DNA of 45,758 nt from Mailhella sp. (GTDB taxonomy: Bacteria > Desulfobacterota > Desulfovibrionia > Desulfovibrionales > Desulfovibrionaceae), in NCBI GenBank assembly GCA_029258655.1, contig JARHYD010000049.1:1-45758 (forward strand), in the 5' to 3' direction. Below are positions 21,327 through 31,359 of the stretch, in pieces (the stretch's first letter is position 1; each line of letters starts with the position of its first letter). Under the pieces are notes generated by a model that had not been told where the DNA came from, ran no database searches, and saw nothing but the letters and a program-made list of their open reading frames with translations. The translations under genes and the position numbers were made by a program.

Positions 21327-21362
21327 TATGGGAAGGACTTTTTATAAAAAGTCCTTCCCATA
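21327..21362. repeat. 36-bp perfect palindrome
   Basis: TATGGGAAGGACTTTTTATAAAAAGTCCTTCCCATA, self-reverse-complementary. Confidence 0.85.
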
Positions 21363-21385
21363 CCCCTTTTCAAAAATTTTAATGC

Positions 21386-21423
21386 AAGTCCTCTCTCTTT
21401 TGTATCCAAAAGAGAGAGGACTT
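21386..21423. repeat. 17-bp inverted repeat with 4-nt loop
   Basis: AAGTCCTCTCTCTTTTG-TATC-CAAAAGAGAGAGGACTT. Confidence 0.85.
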
Positions 21424-21440
21424 TATTATATTAAAACAAT

Positions 21441-21472
21441 AAAAAAAGACTACCGTTAAGTAGTCTTTTTTT
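21441..21472. terminator. Intrinsic terminator (bidirectional appearance)
   Basis: AAAAAAAGACTAC-CGTTAA-GTAGTCTTTTTTT. Confidence 0.75.
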
Positions 21473-21499
21473 ATCCCTTAAAATTAATGTCACTATACT

Positions 21500-21605
21500 T
21501 TTTATAAAAAAACTTTTTCCAATATCCTAAAATAAACAAATTTATTGAAACTTAGTTCAATAAATTTGTCTAATTGAGGAGGTGTGGGGGAAATCATTTC
21601 CCCTA
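21500..21605 (+). repeat. Copy B of dispersed double-hairpin element (diverged)
   Basis: Hairpin 1 ACAAATTTATTGAA..TTCAATAAATTTGT (21536-21569); hairpin 2 GGGGAAAT-C-ATTTCCCC (21587-21603); same order and spacing as copies A, C, D. Confidence 0.6.
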
Positions 21606-21622
21606 CAAAAAATTTTCTCACT

Positions 21623-24600
21623 TTACTTTTTTTCTAATCTAATTTTATAAGTAAATGCATATAAAACTGGAAAAATAAATAATGTCAAACAAGTAGAAAC
21701 AAAAAGACCAAAAATAATTGTTGCTGACATATCACCAAAAAGTGGGTCAATTAAAAGTGGCAACATACCAAAAATAGTAGTAATAGCAGCAAGAGCAACA
21801 GAACGTATTCTACTAACAGCAGAATCAATTAACGCTATAAATTTATTTTTTTTGAGAACATCAATTTCAAAATTAATTTCATCAACAAGCACTATAATAT
21901 TTTTTATCATCATGCCTGATAAACTAATTGTACCAACAATAGACATAAATCCATAACTTTTTCCTGTAAGTAATAAACCCGGAACTATTCCAATAAAAGC
22001 AAAAGGCAATGACGCAAAAATAAGCATTGGCACTTTAATATTTGAAAAAAGAAGTACACAAATAGTTAACATAATTAAACCTGCAATAGGTACATACGCC
22101 ATTAATGCTTTATTATTTTTTATTTGTTCATGGTATTCACCAAGCCAAAACTTTTTATAACCTTTTGGCACTTCAATTTGCTGAATACCTTTTAATAATT
22201 CTTTTCTTACGGTTTCGGGCATAATACCCAGCTTTACATCACATTGTACTATAATTGTTCTCTCTCTATCTCTCCGCCAAATTTGACTTTCTTTAAATGC
22301 CATTTCATTATCCGAAATAATAGCAGATAATGGCTTTGCGTTTCCATTTATACCCCATACAGGCGTTTGCATAATATTTGCTAAATCAGCAGAAGATGCA
22401 TTATTTTCTTTTAAAATAACAGAAACTAATCTATCTTTATCTTTTATTTGCCCTATGGTTAAACCATCACCATTTGCTTTTAAAGCTAAGCTTATATCAC
22501 TTGGCGTTATATTAGCTTGCCGTGCAAAAAGTTCAGAAAAATCCCCTTGCCAAACCATAACTTGATTACGCCAATCTGTTGTAATATTAGTAATATTTTT
22601 ATTAGCTCGAAAAACTGCCAGAGCTTGATCTGCTAAAGAATGTAGCACCTCTGGATCAGAACCAGAAAAAGCGACTTCCACAGGATAAACAGTAGGTACA
22701 CCATTGGGATATTGACGTATACTTACCATAACACCAAGCAATTTTTCATCTGCAAACTGCATAAGCTTTTCTGTAAGTTCTTGCATATAATCAATATCAT
22801 CAATATTAACAATTAATTGTGCATAGGAAGTATTAGGCATTTGTGGAATAGTTGCTACATAATAACGTGGAACAGACGCCCCCACAGCAAGCACAACAGC
22901 ATTAACACCTTCTTGCTTTTCCATAAAATCTGATAATTTTTTTGCTTGTTTTTCAATACGTTCAATTTTACTTCCTTCTGATACCCAAAGATTTACAGTA
23001 AAACCTTTTTTATCAGAAGGTGGGAAAAATTCCTTTGGAATAAAACTAAATAAAAATAACGAAATAACAAAAGCCAAAAAAACTATACCTAATGTCTTTT
23101 TTTGATTTTTTAAAAGTACATATAAAATACGGCGACATTTTCGATAAAAAATACGTTCACGTTGAGAAATTTCTGTATCTACATCTTTAGTTAAATAAGT
23201 TTTACAATAAACAGGAGTTTGCGTTAAACATAAAAACCAGCTTAAAATCAAAGAAATTCCTACTACCCAAAAAAGCGAACCAACATATTCACCTCCATAA
23301 GTAGGCATAAGATAAGCAGGTAGAAACGCTAAAGCAGCGATAAGTGTTGCTCCCAATAATGGCAGAGCTGGTTTATGCGTTGATTCAAGCAAAACATCAC
23401 GCATATTCATACCTTTTTTACGAAGTACCAATACTCTATCTACAACCACGATAGAATTATCAACCAACATTCCCATAGCAATAATAAAAGCTGCTAAAGA
23501 AACACGCTGCATATCAATTTTTAATAAAAGCATAAAAACAAGTGTGCCTAAAATAGAAAAAATCAAACCACTGCCAATAATAAGCCCACTTCGCATTCCC
23601 ATTGTAAAAAGTAAAACACCAACAACCGTAATAACTGATAATAATAAATTCCAAACAAAATTATCAATAGCTGCATTTACAAGATCAGGTTGATAATATA
23701 CTTTTTCAATATTGATACCTACGGGTAAACGCTCTTTTAATTCAAGTAATTTTTCGTCAATTTTTTCCCCTGTTTTTACTACGTTACTACCAGATTCAGG
23801 AGAAAGAGATATACCCATAGCCCTTTTACCATTATAATACATTTTTTGTGTTATAGGCTCAACATACCCTCTACGTATAGTAGAAATATCTTTTAAACGA
23901 ATAATTTGATAACTGCTATCTGGTAATTTTTGCGAAAAAATAATAAGATTTTCTAATTTTTCTAATGAATTAACTTCATTATTTAATCGTAAGCTTATTC
24001 GTAAATCACCATAATTAACTGCTCCAGCTCCTGTTAAAAAATTATCTGTTAATAAACTGCTTACAATAATTCTTGGATTTAATCCCATTGCTTGCACACG
24101 TTCTTTATCTAGTTCAATAATAAATGCATCATTAACTTTACCAAATTCAGCAACTTGTGCAACACCATCTATTCTATTTAATGTTTTTAAAACAAATTCC
24201 GTATATTTTCTAAGTTCTGATAAACTATATCCATCATCAGCTGTAATGGCAAAAAACATTCCATATACAGCACTATAATCATCAATAACCATTGGTGACA
24301 TCACGCCAAGCGGTAATTGTATTTTACAATCATTTACCTTTTTTCGTACATTATCCCAATATTGATCCAATTCACGGGAAGGAACAAATTCCTTTATTTT
24401 AATAGTTATTTGTGAATACCCTTCCTTTGAAACACTTTGAATAAAATCAACATTAGGCACTTTTTGCAACGCTTGTTCTATAACATCTGTAACATACAAT
24501 TCAACACTATGTGCATCAGCTTCTGGATAAAGGGTAATAACCATTGCTTCTTTTATTTTAAATTCAGGGTCTTCTAATTTTCCTAATTTTGCATACGAAA

Positions 24601-24679
24601 AAAGACCTCCTATAACAAGAAGCAATACTAAAAATCGTACAACAATAGGGTTATCAACAGAATAATCTATAAATTTCAT
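21623..24679 (-). CDS. RND-family efflux transporter permease (AcrB/MexF-like)
   Basis: 1018 aa; FIDYSVDNPIVVRFLVLLLVIGG N-terminus, NSIVVVDRVL, large periplasmic loops and C-terminal TM bundle. Confidence 0.9.
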   Translation of the reverse strand: MKFIDYSVDNPIVVRFLVLLLVIGGLFSYAKLGKLEDPEFKIKEAMVITLYPEADAHSVELYVTDVIEQALQKVPNVDFIQSVSKEGYSQITIKIKEFVPSRELDQYWDNVRKKVNDCKIQLPLGVMSPMVIDDYSAVYGMFFAITADDGYSLSELRKYTEFVLKTLNRIDGVAQVAEFGKVNDAFIIELDKERVQAMGLNPRIIVSSLLTDNFLTGAGAVNYGDLRISLRLNNEVNSLEKLENLIIFSQKLPDSSYQIIRLKDISTIRRGYVEPITQKMYYNGKRAMGISLSPESGSNVVKTGEKIDEKLLELKERLPVGINIEKVYYQPDLVNAAIDNFVWNLLLSVITVVGVLLFTMGMRSGLIIGSGLIFSILGTLVFMLLLKIDMQRVSLAAFIIAMGMLVDNSIVVVDRVLVLRKKGMNMRDVLLESTHKPALPLLGATLIAALAFLPAYLMPTYGGEYVGSLFWVVGISLILSWFLCLTQTPVYCKTYLTKDVDTEISQRERIFYRKCRRILYVLLKNQKKTLGIVFLAFVISLFLFSFIPKEFFPPSDKKGFTVNLWVSEGSKIERIEKQAKKLSDFMEKQEGVNAVVLAVGASVPRYYVATIPQMPNTSYAQLIVNIDDIDYMQELTEKLMQFADEKLLGVMVSIRQYPNGVPTVYPVEVAFSGSDPEVLHSLADQALAVFRANKNITNITTDWRNQVMVWQGDFSELFARQANITPSDISLALKANGDGLTIGQIKDKDRLVSVILKENNASSADLANIMQTPVWGINGNAKPLSAIISDNEMAFKESQIWRRDRERTIIVQCDVKLGIMPETVRKELLKGIQQIEVPKGYKKFWLGEYHEQIKNNKALMAYVPIAGLIMLTICVLLFSNIKVPMLIFASLPFAFIGIVPGLLLTGKSYGFMSIVGTISLSGMMIKNIIVLVDEINFEIDVLKKNKFIALIDSAVSRIRSVALAAITTIFGMLPLLIDPLFGDMSATIIFGLFVSTCLTLFIFPVLYAFTYKIRLEKK

Positions 24680-24681
24680 AC

Positions 24682-25803
24682 TTATAAAATTTCACCAACA
24701 TTTGCTTTTGAAAATTCTTCTAAAATACGAACCTGTTGCCCTTCATAAAGTTCATGTACTCCTTTGGCAACAATTTTATCATTAACAAGCAAACCACGAA
24801 CTAATAATTTCCCCTCTTGTGTTACTTGAATAATTTCTATTATTTTTTTTACAATAATATTATCTTGTACAACCCAAACAAAAGATTGATCATGTTCTTT
24901 TAAAACGGCTTCAACTGGTATTTCAAGACTATTTTCTAACATATTTGCATAAGTAACTCGTACTTTCCCCTCTGTTCCAGCTAATAACGCATTTTCTTTT
25001 GTAAAAAATAAAATAACAGGATAAACAAGTTCTAAACTTTGCTTTATTTTTCCTAATGTCTGCATTTTTAAGGGATAACTGTTTTCATTAGCAAGAAAAG
25101 AAAAACTCTGTGCTTTTTCAAATAATTGTATATCTTTTTCAGAAATATTTAATTGTACTTTTTTCTTACCATTGGAAGAAAAACTAACAATAGGCATTCC
25201 TTGCGAAACTACTGCCCCCACATCTGCAAATTTTTTGGTTATATAACCATCAAAAGGTGCAAATAATTTAGTATCCTTTTTTTGATCTTGTTTATTATAA
25301 TAGCCTTGTTCAGCTTCTTTATATTGAGCAAAACTTGCTTTTTCTTTAGCAATAGCTCCATCATGCATGGCTAATGCTTCATCATATTTTTTCTTTGCAA
25401 GAGCTTTTTCACGGTATAAAGCTCTTACTCGAACAAATTGTTTTCTGGCATTATCAGCTTGTGCCTTATTAGCAACATAAGCATTTTTCGCTGCAAGCAT
25501 TTTTTCCTTTGCTGCTTGTAATTGTGTTTCATAATCACGTTCATCAAGACTTGCAATTACTTCTCCTTTTTTTACAAATGCCCCCAATTCCTTATGAAAA
25601 GTTAAAATTGGTCCTGATACTTTATAGGATAAAAGAGAACTATTGCCAGCTTCCACCACAGCTGGAAATTCAAGTGTTAAATATTTTTGAAAATCAGCAA
25701 CACGGTAAATAGCAACTGGTCTAATAATTTCTTGTTCCTTTTCACAAGCCCCAAGAAAAAGACCAATACAAACACAACATACGAATATTATTTTATTTTT
25801 CAT
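24682..25803 (-). CDS. RND efflux membrane fusion protein (HlyD/AcrA-like lipoprotein)
   Basis: Lipobox-like LFLGACEKE; GPILTFHKELGAFVKKGEVIASLDERDYETQLQAAKEKM biotinyl-lipoyl motif. ATG 25803 preferred over 25818. Confidence 0.87.
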   Translation of the reverse strand: MKNKIIFVCCVCIGLFLGACEKEQEIIRPVAIYRVADFQKYLTLEFPAVVEAGNSSLLSYKVSGPILTFHKELGAFVKKGEVIASLDERDYETQLQAAKEKMLAAKNAYVANKAQADNARKQFVRVRALYREKALAKKKYDEALAMHDGAIAKEKASFAQYKEAEQGYYNKQDQKKDTKLFAPFDGYITKKFADVGAVVSQGMPIVSFSSNGKKKVQLNISEKDIQLFEKAQSFSFLANENSYPLKMQTLGKIKQSLELVYPVILFFTKENALLAGTEGKVRVTYANMLENSLEIPVEAVLKEHDQSFVWVVQDNIIVKKIIEIIQVTQEGKLLVRGLLVNDKIVAKGVHELYEGQQVRILEEFSKANVGEIL

Positions 25804-27175
25804 TGATATTCCATTCATACGGATTTTTTCCTATAATAATTGCTAAAGCTCCACGTGCTAATTGATATTGATAATACGATTTCTCATGAAAACTTATTGC
25901 TTCATGATATTCTTTTAATGCTGTATAATATTCTCTAAAATCAATAACTTCGTGCTTTAATTCAGCTTTTTTTTGTTGCATTTTACCTTGAGCTGCTAAT
26001 AAATTTGTTTGAGATAAAGCATAAACTTCCTGTGCTGTATTGGCTCTATGATGTGCATTTGTTAATTCTATAAAAAGAGATTGATATTCATTTACAAGTT
26101 CATATTCAGCTATTTTTTCTTGTCTTAATGCTTTACGATATTCATTCACAGTTTTAAAACCATTAAATACACTTAATAAGCCTAATACTGACCCATATAA
26201 TGTATTTTTTTCTACAATCAAATCTTGATTAAATCCTAAAATTCCACCACCTAAAACTATTTTTGGCAAAAATTCACTTATAGCAATATTTCTTATATCT
26301 GCTTGCACTTCTACATTTTTTCGACGTATTTTAAATTTTTCGTTTGCTTGATACGCTTGTTCAAAACATTCTTGTATACTTGGTAGTGTATTAATTTCAT
26401 GAGGAATTTTTTCTAATTCAAAAAAATGATCAATAGGAAGAAAAAGACTTTTATTTAATTTATATTGAGCAATTTTCTGTTCTCGCAAATTTTGTTGATA
26501 ATACACTTCTTTTGAAAGCAAATATGCCTTTGCTTCCTCATATTCCCAAGATAAAATACTTTCTGTTTGTAAAGAAATTTTTGCTTGCTTTACAAGCTCT
26601 TTTGCAGCTTTTACTTCATTTTCAAAAATCTTTTCTTCAGATTTTAACGCTAAAATATAATAATACTGATTCATTACCTCAAGAGTTACAAGTTTTTCAC
26701 TCAAACTTGTTAATAACGCTTGAATTTCTTCTCCCTTTTTTTTAGCACTCACTAAAAACCAAAAACTAGGTACAAAAATAGGTAATTGTGCATTTAAAGA
26801 ATAAGTATAATACGATTCATCTAAAATAGGAAGAGCAATATTTTGTGGCATTCCTAAAAGCGTAGTAGGCAAATTTATATGTAATGCATCGTCATTTTTT
26901 GCAATACCTGCTATTAAATCCACACGTGGTAATAAATTTCCAATAGCAAGCTGTTTATCTATTTGAGCTATTTCTTGTTTTAGATAAGCTATCTGCAAAT
27001 CTATATTACGTTTTTTAGCTAATTCAATAGCATATTTTAAATTCAAAGTTTTTTGTGTAGTAAGAATTTCTTCTGCCTGTTTATCAATAACAAAAAGAGC
27101 TTGCGTATTTTTTGAAAAACACCCAACAAGAAAAAAAGATAAAAATAGATATAAATAAGTTCTCATTTTATGCAT
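25793..27175 (-). CDS. TolC-family outer membrane efflux protein
   Basis: 460 aa; lipobox FFLVGCFSK, long helical repeats, upstream of MFP and RND genes. ATG 27166 is an alternative start. Confidence 0.8.
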   Translation of the reverse strand: MHKMRTYLYLFLSFFLVGCFSKNTQALFVIDKQAEEILTTQKTLNLKYAIELAKKRNIDLQIAYLKQEIAQIDKQLAIGNLLPRVDLIAGIAKNDDALHINLPTTLLGMPQNIALPILDESYYTYSLNAQLPIFVPSFWFLVSAKKKGEEIQALLTSLSEKLVTLEVMNQYYYILALKSEEKIFENEVKAAKELVKQAKISLQTESILSWEYEEAKAYLLSKEVYYQQNLREQKIAQYKLNKSLFLPIDHFFELEKIPHEINTLPSIQECFEQAYQANEKFKIRRKNVEVQADIRNIAISEFLPKIVLGGGILGFNQDLIVEKNTLYGSVLGLLSVFNGFKTVNEYRKALRQEKIAEYELVNEYQSLFIELTNAHHRANTAQEVYALSQTNLLAAQGKMQQKKAELKHEVIDFREYYTALKEYHEAISFHEKSYYQYQLARGALAIIIGKNPYEWNINEK

Positions 27176-27196
27176 AATACATTCCTACTGCCGAAT

Positions 27197-27224
27197 ATCA
27201 TACGCAAAAAATAAAATAGGTCAA
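27197..27224 (-). promoter_or_regulatory. Sigma-70-type promoter for the efflux operon
   Basis: On - strand TTGACC-N16-TATGAT upstream of the TolC-like gene. Confidence 0.55.
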
Positions 27225-27247
27225 ATGTTTAATTTGTTTAATATATA

Positions 27248-28084
27248 TTATTTTTTTAAAATAATATTATCAGCATAATATCTAAATAAAGGATAACTTA
27301 TTCTATGAGATAATAATTTTAATATTAATTTTTGTATAAAACTTCCTTTTTTATATTCATATCCTTGTGCAGTCACAATATACCCTAGATATGCCTCCAT
27401 TATATATGAATAATACGCAAATTTTTCACCTGATTTAACAACTTCAAAATCTTTTTTTCCAAAATTACCTTGCAAACACTTTAATAAGCTTGCACGAATC
27501 ATAAACATTGTTCCAGCATAAAACTTGTATTGTTGACATAAAGGCAACTTACATACTTTATTTTCTTTAGAAAACTCATCAGGATAATGATAGCGTTTAT
27601 CACCTCCAAACTTTACTAAAATTAAATATGGAAAAAACCCACTTTCTCCTAACATAGGATTAATTATAAAATCATTTAGACGAGAAGAAATTAATGATTT
27701 TCCTAAAATATCATTTATCATAAATTCCCGCCAATATTTTAATCCACAATTAATACCTTCTACTTTTACTCTTTGGTCAAGATCTCTTTTAGTATGAATT
27801 TTATATATTACATCATAATCATCTAAATTAATAGAATTAATCACTTCAATAAAAGGATATAAATCTGCACCTAAATTTTCAACAATTTGAATTTTTATAT
27901 GCACACTCTCAGAAAACGAATTTTGTATATCATGAAATAATTCTTCATTATATCGAGGGGTTGTAATATATAAATCAAAACCACTTATTTCTTCTAAATT
28001 TTTTAAATAGGATTTAAATTTTTCCCACATTTCTTGGTAATATAAATGAAAAATAACAGCTTTTCGTAAACAATATATATCCAT
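27248..28084 (-). CDS. RgpF-like (rhamnan synthesis F family) glycosyltransferase
   Basis: FHLYYQEMWEKFKSYLKNL..FDLYITT, VENLGADLYPFIEVI and YDVIYKIHTKRD motifs. Confidence 0.7.
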   Translation of the reverse strand: MDIYCLRKAVIFHLYYQEMWEKFKSYLKNLEEISGFDLYITTPRYNEELFHDIQNSFSESVHIKIQIVENLGADLYPFIEVINSINLDDYDVIYKIHTKRDLDQRVKVEGINCGLKYWREFMINDILGKSLISSRLNDFIINPMLGESGFFPYLILVKFGGDKRYHYPDEFSKENKVCKLPLCQQYKFYAGTMFMIRASLLKCLQGNFGKKDFEVVKSGEKFAYYSYIMEAYLGYIVTAQGYEYKKGSFIQKLILKLLSHRISYPLFRYYADNIILKK

Positions 28085-28222
28085 AACAATCTTATTTCTC
28101 TAACTTATTTTAATTATTATATAATTACCTATATAAATTAACATTTATTAATCATACCATTATACTATAAATTCCCTATTTGTACAATTTTATGTAAAAT
28201 GCACACAATAATTCTTATTTGC

Positions 28223-28918
28223 CTACTGTCCAATATCTTCTACTATAACATTCTGATTTTCATCAAATTGTAAACGAACAATTTTCTGTCCTCGTGTATC
28301 TTCATGTAAAAAACGAGAAAGAGGAGCAAGCAAAGCTGAAATAGAACTTCTAAAATCCTTTGAACGCGTTTCATTAACAAGTTCAATTTGCCATTCTAAT
28401 TTACCTTTTTTTTGTTTTTGATTGGAATAAACAGAAATCATTAAATATTTTGGATAAATAGTATATTCTCTTTCATAATATTTTGAACCAGTACGAGTAA
28501 TAATAGGCTCATAATCATAAGGATAAATAGAACGTCCATAAATATTTGTATACCAAACAGGATAATAGCCAACAACTTCATACTGTGGTTGCTCTATTAT
28601 TTTTCGTACTTTTTCACCAGGTCTTACGCCAAAATCAACAATAGCAATATAATCTGCAACTTTTTTATCTTTTATGGGATTCATACCATTAAGATAAAAA
28701 GCACCTTCAATATGTGGATACATTTCTTCATACAATAAATCATTAATACCATTATCTGATTTTTTATGTTCAATATAAAATTTTTTCTTTTCAATGGCTT
28801 GTTGCTGATATGCTTGTGATCCAATGGTATTAACTTCAACGTATTTTATTGTTTTATTTACACAACCAACTAAAAATATATAACAAAAACAATAAATAAA
28901 TATAGTAAATTTTTTCAT
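28223..28918 (-). CDS. Putative lipoprotein (DUF4136-like)
   Basis: MKKFTIFIYCFCYIFLVGCVNK lipoprotein signal with lipobox. ATG 28918 preferred over 28951, which falls within a terminator. Confidence 0.6.
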   Translation of the reverse strand: MKKFTIFIYCFCYIFLVGCVNKTIKYVEVNTIGSQAYQQQAIEKKKFYIEHKKSDNGINDLLYEEMYPHIEGAFYLNGMNPIKDKKVADYIAIVDFGVRPGEKVRKIIEQPQYEVVGYYPVWYTNIYGRSIYPYDYEPIITRTGSKYYEREYTIYPKYLMISVYSNQKQKKGKLEWQIELVNETRSKDFRSSISALLAPLSRFLHEDTRGQKIVRLQFDENQNVIVEDIGQ

Positions 28919-28934
28919 TATATTCTCGTTGATA

Positions 28935-28960
28935 TAAAAAAGCCTATCCAAAAGATAGGC
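28935..28960 (-). terminator. Intrinsic terminator of gltX
   Basis: On - strand GCCTATC-TTTTG-GATAGGC followed by TTTTTT. Confidence 0.75.
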
Positions 28961-28968
28961 ATATATTT

Positions 28969-30351
28969 TTACATTGTTAAAGCCTTTTCAAGACGCGCTA
29001 TTGTTTCATCTTTACCTAAGGCAAACATAATAAGATGTATAGAAGGCCCACCAGCTAAACCAATTAATGCAGAACGCAAAGGAGTACCAACTAATTTAAA
29101 TTTTACACCACTTGTTTCTACATAATCATGGATAACTTTTTCCAAATTTTCCACAGAAAATTCTGTATCACGAATAAGAGCAAGGATATTTTTAATTTGT
29201 TCCTTTCCTTGTTCATCAATAGCTTTTATGGCTTTTTCTTCCATAATAACTTCATTAGCATTTTGTAAAAATGGTTTAATTTGTTCTGCCAAATCTTTTA
29301 AATTACTTGCTCTTTCTAAATAAAGAGAAATTGCTGCTTCAATGTTTTTTCCCTCAATAGAAAAGCCTAATTCTTTTATAAAAGGAGTTGTTAATGCAAC
29401 AGCTTTAGAAAGAGGCGTATTTTTTAAATAATATCCATTAAGCCATTGTAATTTATCTGGATCAAAAGCAGCAGCAGAACTATTTAAATTATTGCCATCA
29501 AAAAGTTTTACTAATTCTTCAAGACCAAAAATTTCTTGATCTCCATGTGACCAACCAAGACGCACAAGATAATTAACCAAAGCTTCTGGCAACAAGCCAT
29601 CTTGTTGATATTCCACAACAGCTCTAGCTCCATGTCGTTTAGATAATTTTTGTTTATCTGGACCTAAAATCATAGGTACATGGCCAAAAGTTGGAACTTC
29701 TAATCCTAATGCTTGATAGATTAAAATTTGTTTTGGTGTATTAGAAACATGATCATCACCACGCAATACGTGTGTAACGCCCATTTCATAATCATCAACA
29801 ACAACAGCCATATTATATGTAGGCATACCATCAGCACGGCGAAGAACCATATCATCAAGTTCATTCACATCAACTGCAATATGTCCTTTGACCATATCAT
29901 TAAAAACAACACGACCTTCACTAGGAACTTTTAAACGAACAACCCTACCTTCTGCATATTCCAAACCTCTTTCACGGCATTTACCATTATAACGAGGTTT
30001 TTCTCCTTTAGCACGGGCTACTTCCCGCATAGCCTCTACTTCTTCCACAGAACAATCGCAATAATATGCATGACCAGAGGCAAGAAGTTTATCAACATAA
30101 GCATTATAAACATCTTTTCTTTGACTTTGATAGGTAAGTTCCCCGTCCCAATCAAGCCCAAGCCATTTCATAGAGGCTAAAATTGAATCAGTATATTCTT
30201 GTTTTGAACGTTCTGTATCAGTATCTTCTATTCTAAGACGAAATTCACCACCAAAATGGCGAGCTAATAACCAACAAAAAATAGCAGTACGACCACCGCC
30301 AATGTGTAAATGTCCAGTAGGACTTGGTGCAAAACGGGTTACAACTTTCAT
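28969..30351 (-). CDS. gltX: Glutamyl-tRNA synthetase
   Basis: RFAPSPTGHLHIGGGRTAIF (HIGH) and KLSKRHGARAV (KMSKS-like) motifs; 460 aa. Confidence 0.95.
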   Translation of the reverse strand: MKVVTRFAPSPTGHLHIGGGRTAIFCWLLARHFGGEFRLRIEDTDTERSKQEYTDSILASMKWLGLDWDGELTYQSQRKDVYNAYVDKLLASGHAYYCDCSVEEVEAMREVARAKGEKPRYNGKCRERGLEYAEGRVVRLKVPSEGRVVFNDMVKGHIAVDVNELDDMVLRRADGMPTYNMAVVVDDYEMGVTHVLRGDDHVSNTPKQILIYQALGLEVPTFGHVPMILGPDKQKLSKRHGARAVVEYQQDGLLPEALVNYLVRLGWSHGDQEIFGLEELVKLFDGNNLNSSAAAFDPDKLQWLNGYYLKNTPLSKAVALTTPFIKELGFSIEGKNIEAAISLYLERASNLKDLAEQIKPFLQNANEVIMEEKAIKAIDEQGKEQIKNILALIRDTEFSVENLEKVIHDYVETSGVKFKLVGTPLRSALIGLAGGPSIHLIMFALGKDETIARLEKALTM

Positions 30352-30394
30352 ATTTATTTCCTAAAATATAATAATGATAAGCAACATACACTTT

Positions 30395-31351
30395 TTACAT
30401 AGTAAAGACAAGTGTACTTTTTTTCAAGAAATCCACAGGATTATAAGAAAGTTTCGCTTTTCGTATACCTTCTTCATCTAAATCTTGTTCTCTATTAATA
30501 AAAGAATATCCGTCTGTACAATTATTAACAAAAGCATGATTTATTGCTTGATAAATACCACGAAAATCAGCTTTTGCTTTTTCAAAATGAACAACAACGG
30601 TTTTATCATCTAATCTTTCACCAACTGCGAATGCAACCATTTGATTTTCAATATAAAATGAACCACCAAAAAGTTTACCAAGTTTATCCCAGTTACCAAT
30701 AACTCTAAAAACAGCATCATTTTCTGCATAAAGAGAAGGGCTATGTTCGCAATCATGCCATTTGCACCATTCATTTTGCAATTCCAACAAATCATTTAAA
30801 CTACCCTTAACGCCATTTTCTGTTGTTAATGGATGAAATTCGCATTGATAACTTTTATAAAAGCTATTGACATGATTTTTCTTTTTATGAAATCTATTTC
30901 CAGCTAAGGTTGCTAAATCTTGTTGAGAATAAATATATTCCCATTGTCCTTTAGCTTCAATAATAGCAACATTTTTTTTATAATTTTGTTGAATATATTG
31001 TGCCAAATCATCAGTTACTCTATGCATACAAAGTTTTCCATGCAAAGAGCTATCCTCTAAATGCATAGTTGGAACATCTTCAGAAGAAGGCACATAAACA
31101 GAATGAAGAAGTTTTTCAAAATGATCCATTTGCAAATTATACCAATTTCCCACAGGAGCCCAAATACAATGATAGGGAAATTTTTGATGAATAAATGCAA
31201 AATGTTCAGTAAAAGCAATGGAAAGTCCGTACTTATCAGCCCACCCCCACAAATTAGTAAAAGTATAATCAGCTGATTTTACAGGACATTGTTCTCTACG
31301 TTTTTCATATTCATCACGTAAAGACAATGTAACAGGTTTAAAGTCTAACAT
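30395..31351 (-). CDS. DUF2156 domain-containing protein (GNAT-like)
   Basis: MLDFKPVTLSLRDEYEKRREQCPVKSADYTFTNLWGWADKYGLSIAFTEHFAFI, typical of small DUF2156 proteins. Confidence 0.75.
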   Translation of the reverse strand: MLDFKPVTLSLRDEYEKRREQCPVKSADYTFTNLWGWADKYGLSIAFTEHFAFIHQKFPYHCIWAPVGNWYNLQMDHFEKLLHSVYVPSSEDVPTMHLEDSSLHGKLCMHRVTDDLAQYIQQNYKKNVAIIEAKGQWEYIYSQQDLATLAGNRFHKKKNHVNSFYKSYQCEFHPLTTENGVKGSLNDLLELQNEWCKWHDCEHSPSLYAENDAVFRVIGNWDKLGKLFGGSFYIENQMVAFAVGERLDDKTVVVHFEKAKADFRGIYQAINHAFVNNCTDGYSFINREQDLDEEGIRKAKLSYNPVDFLKKSTLVFTM

Positions 31352-31359
31352 AATTTATC

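Noticed and set aside
21623-27175. Efflux triplet as a novel system
   Set aside because: Gene order TolC-like, MFP, RND permease is a standard tripartite efflux operon; nothing unusual beyond lack of an adjacent regulator.
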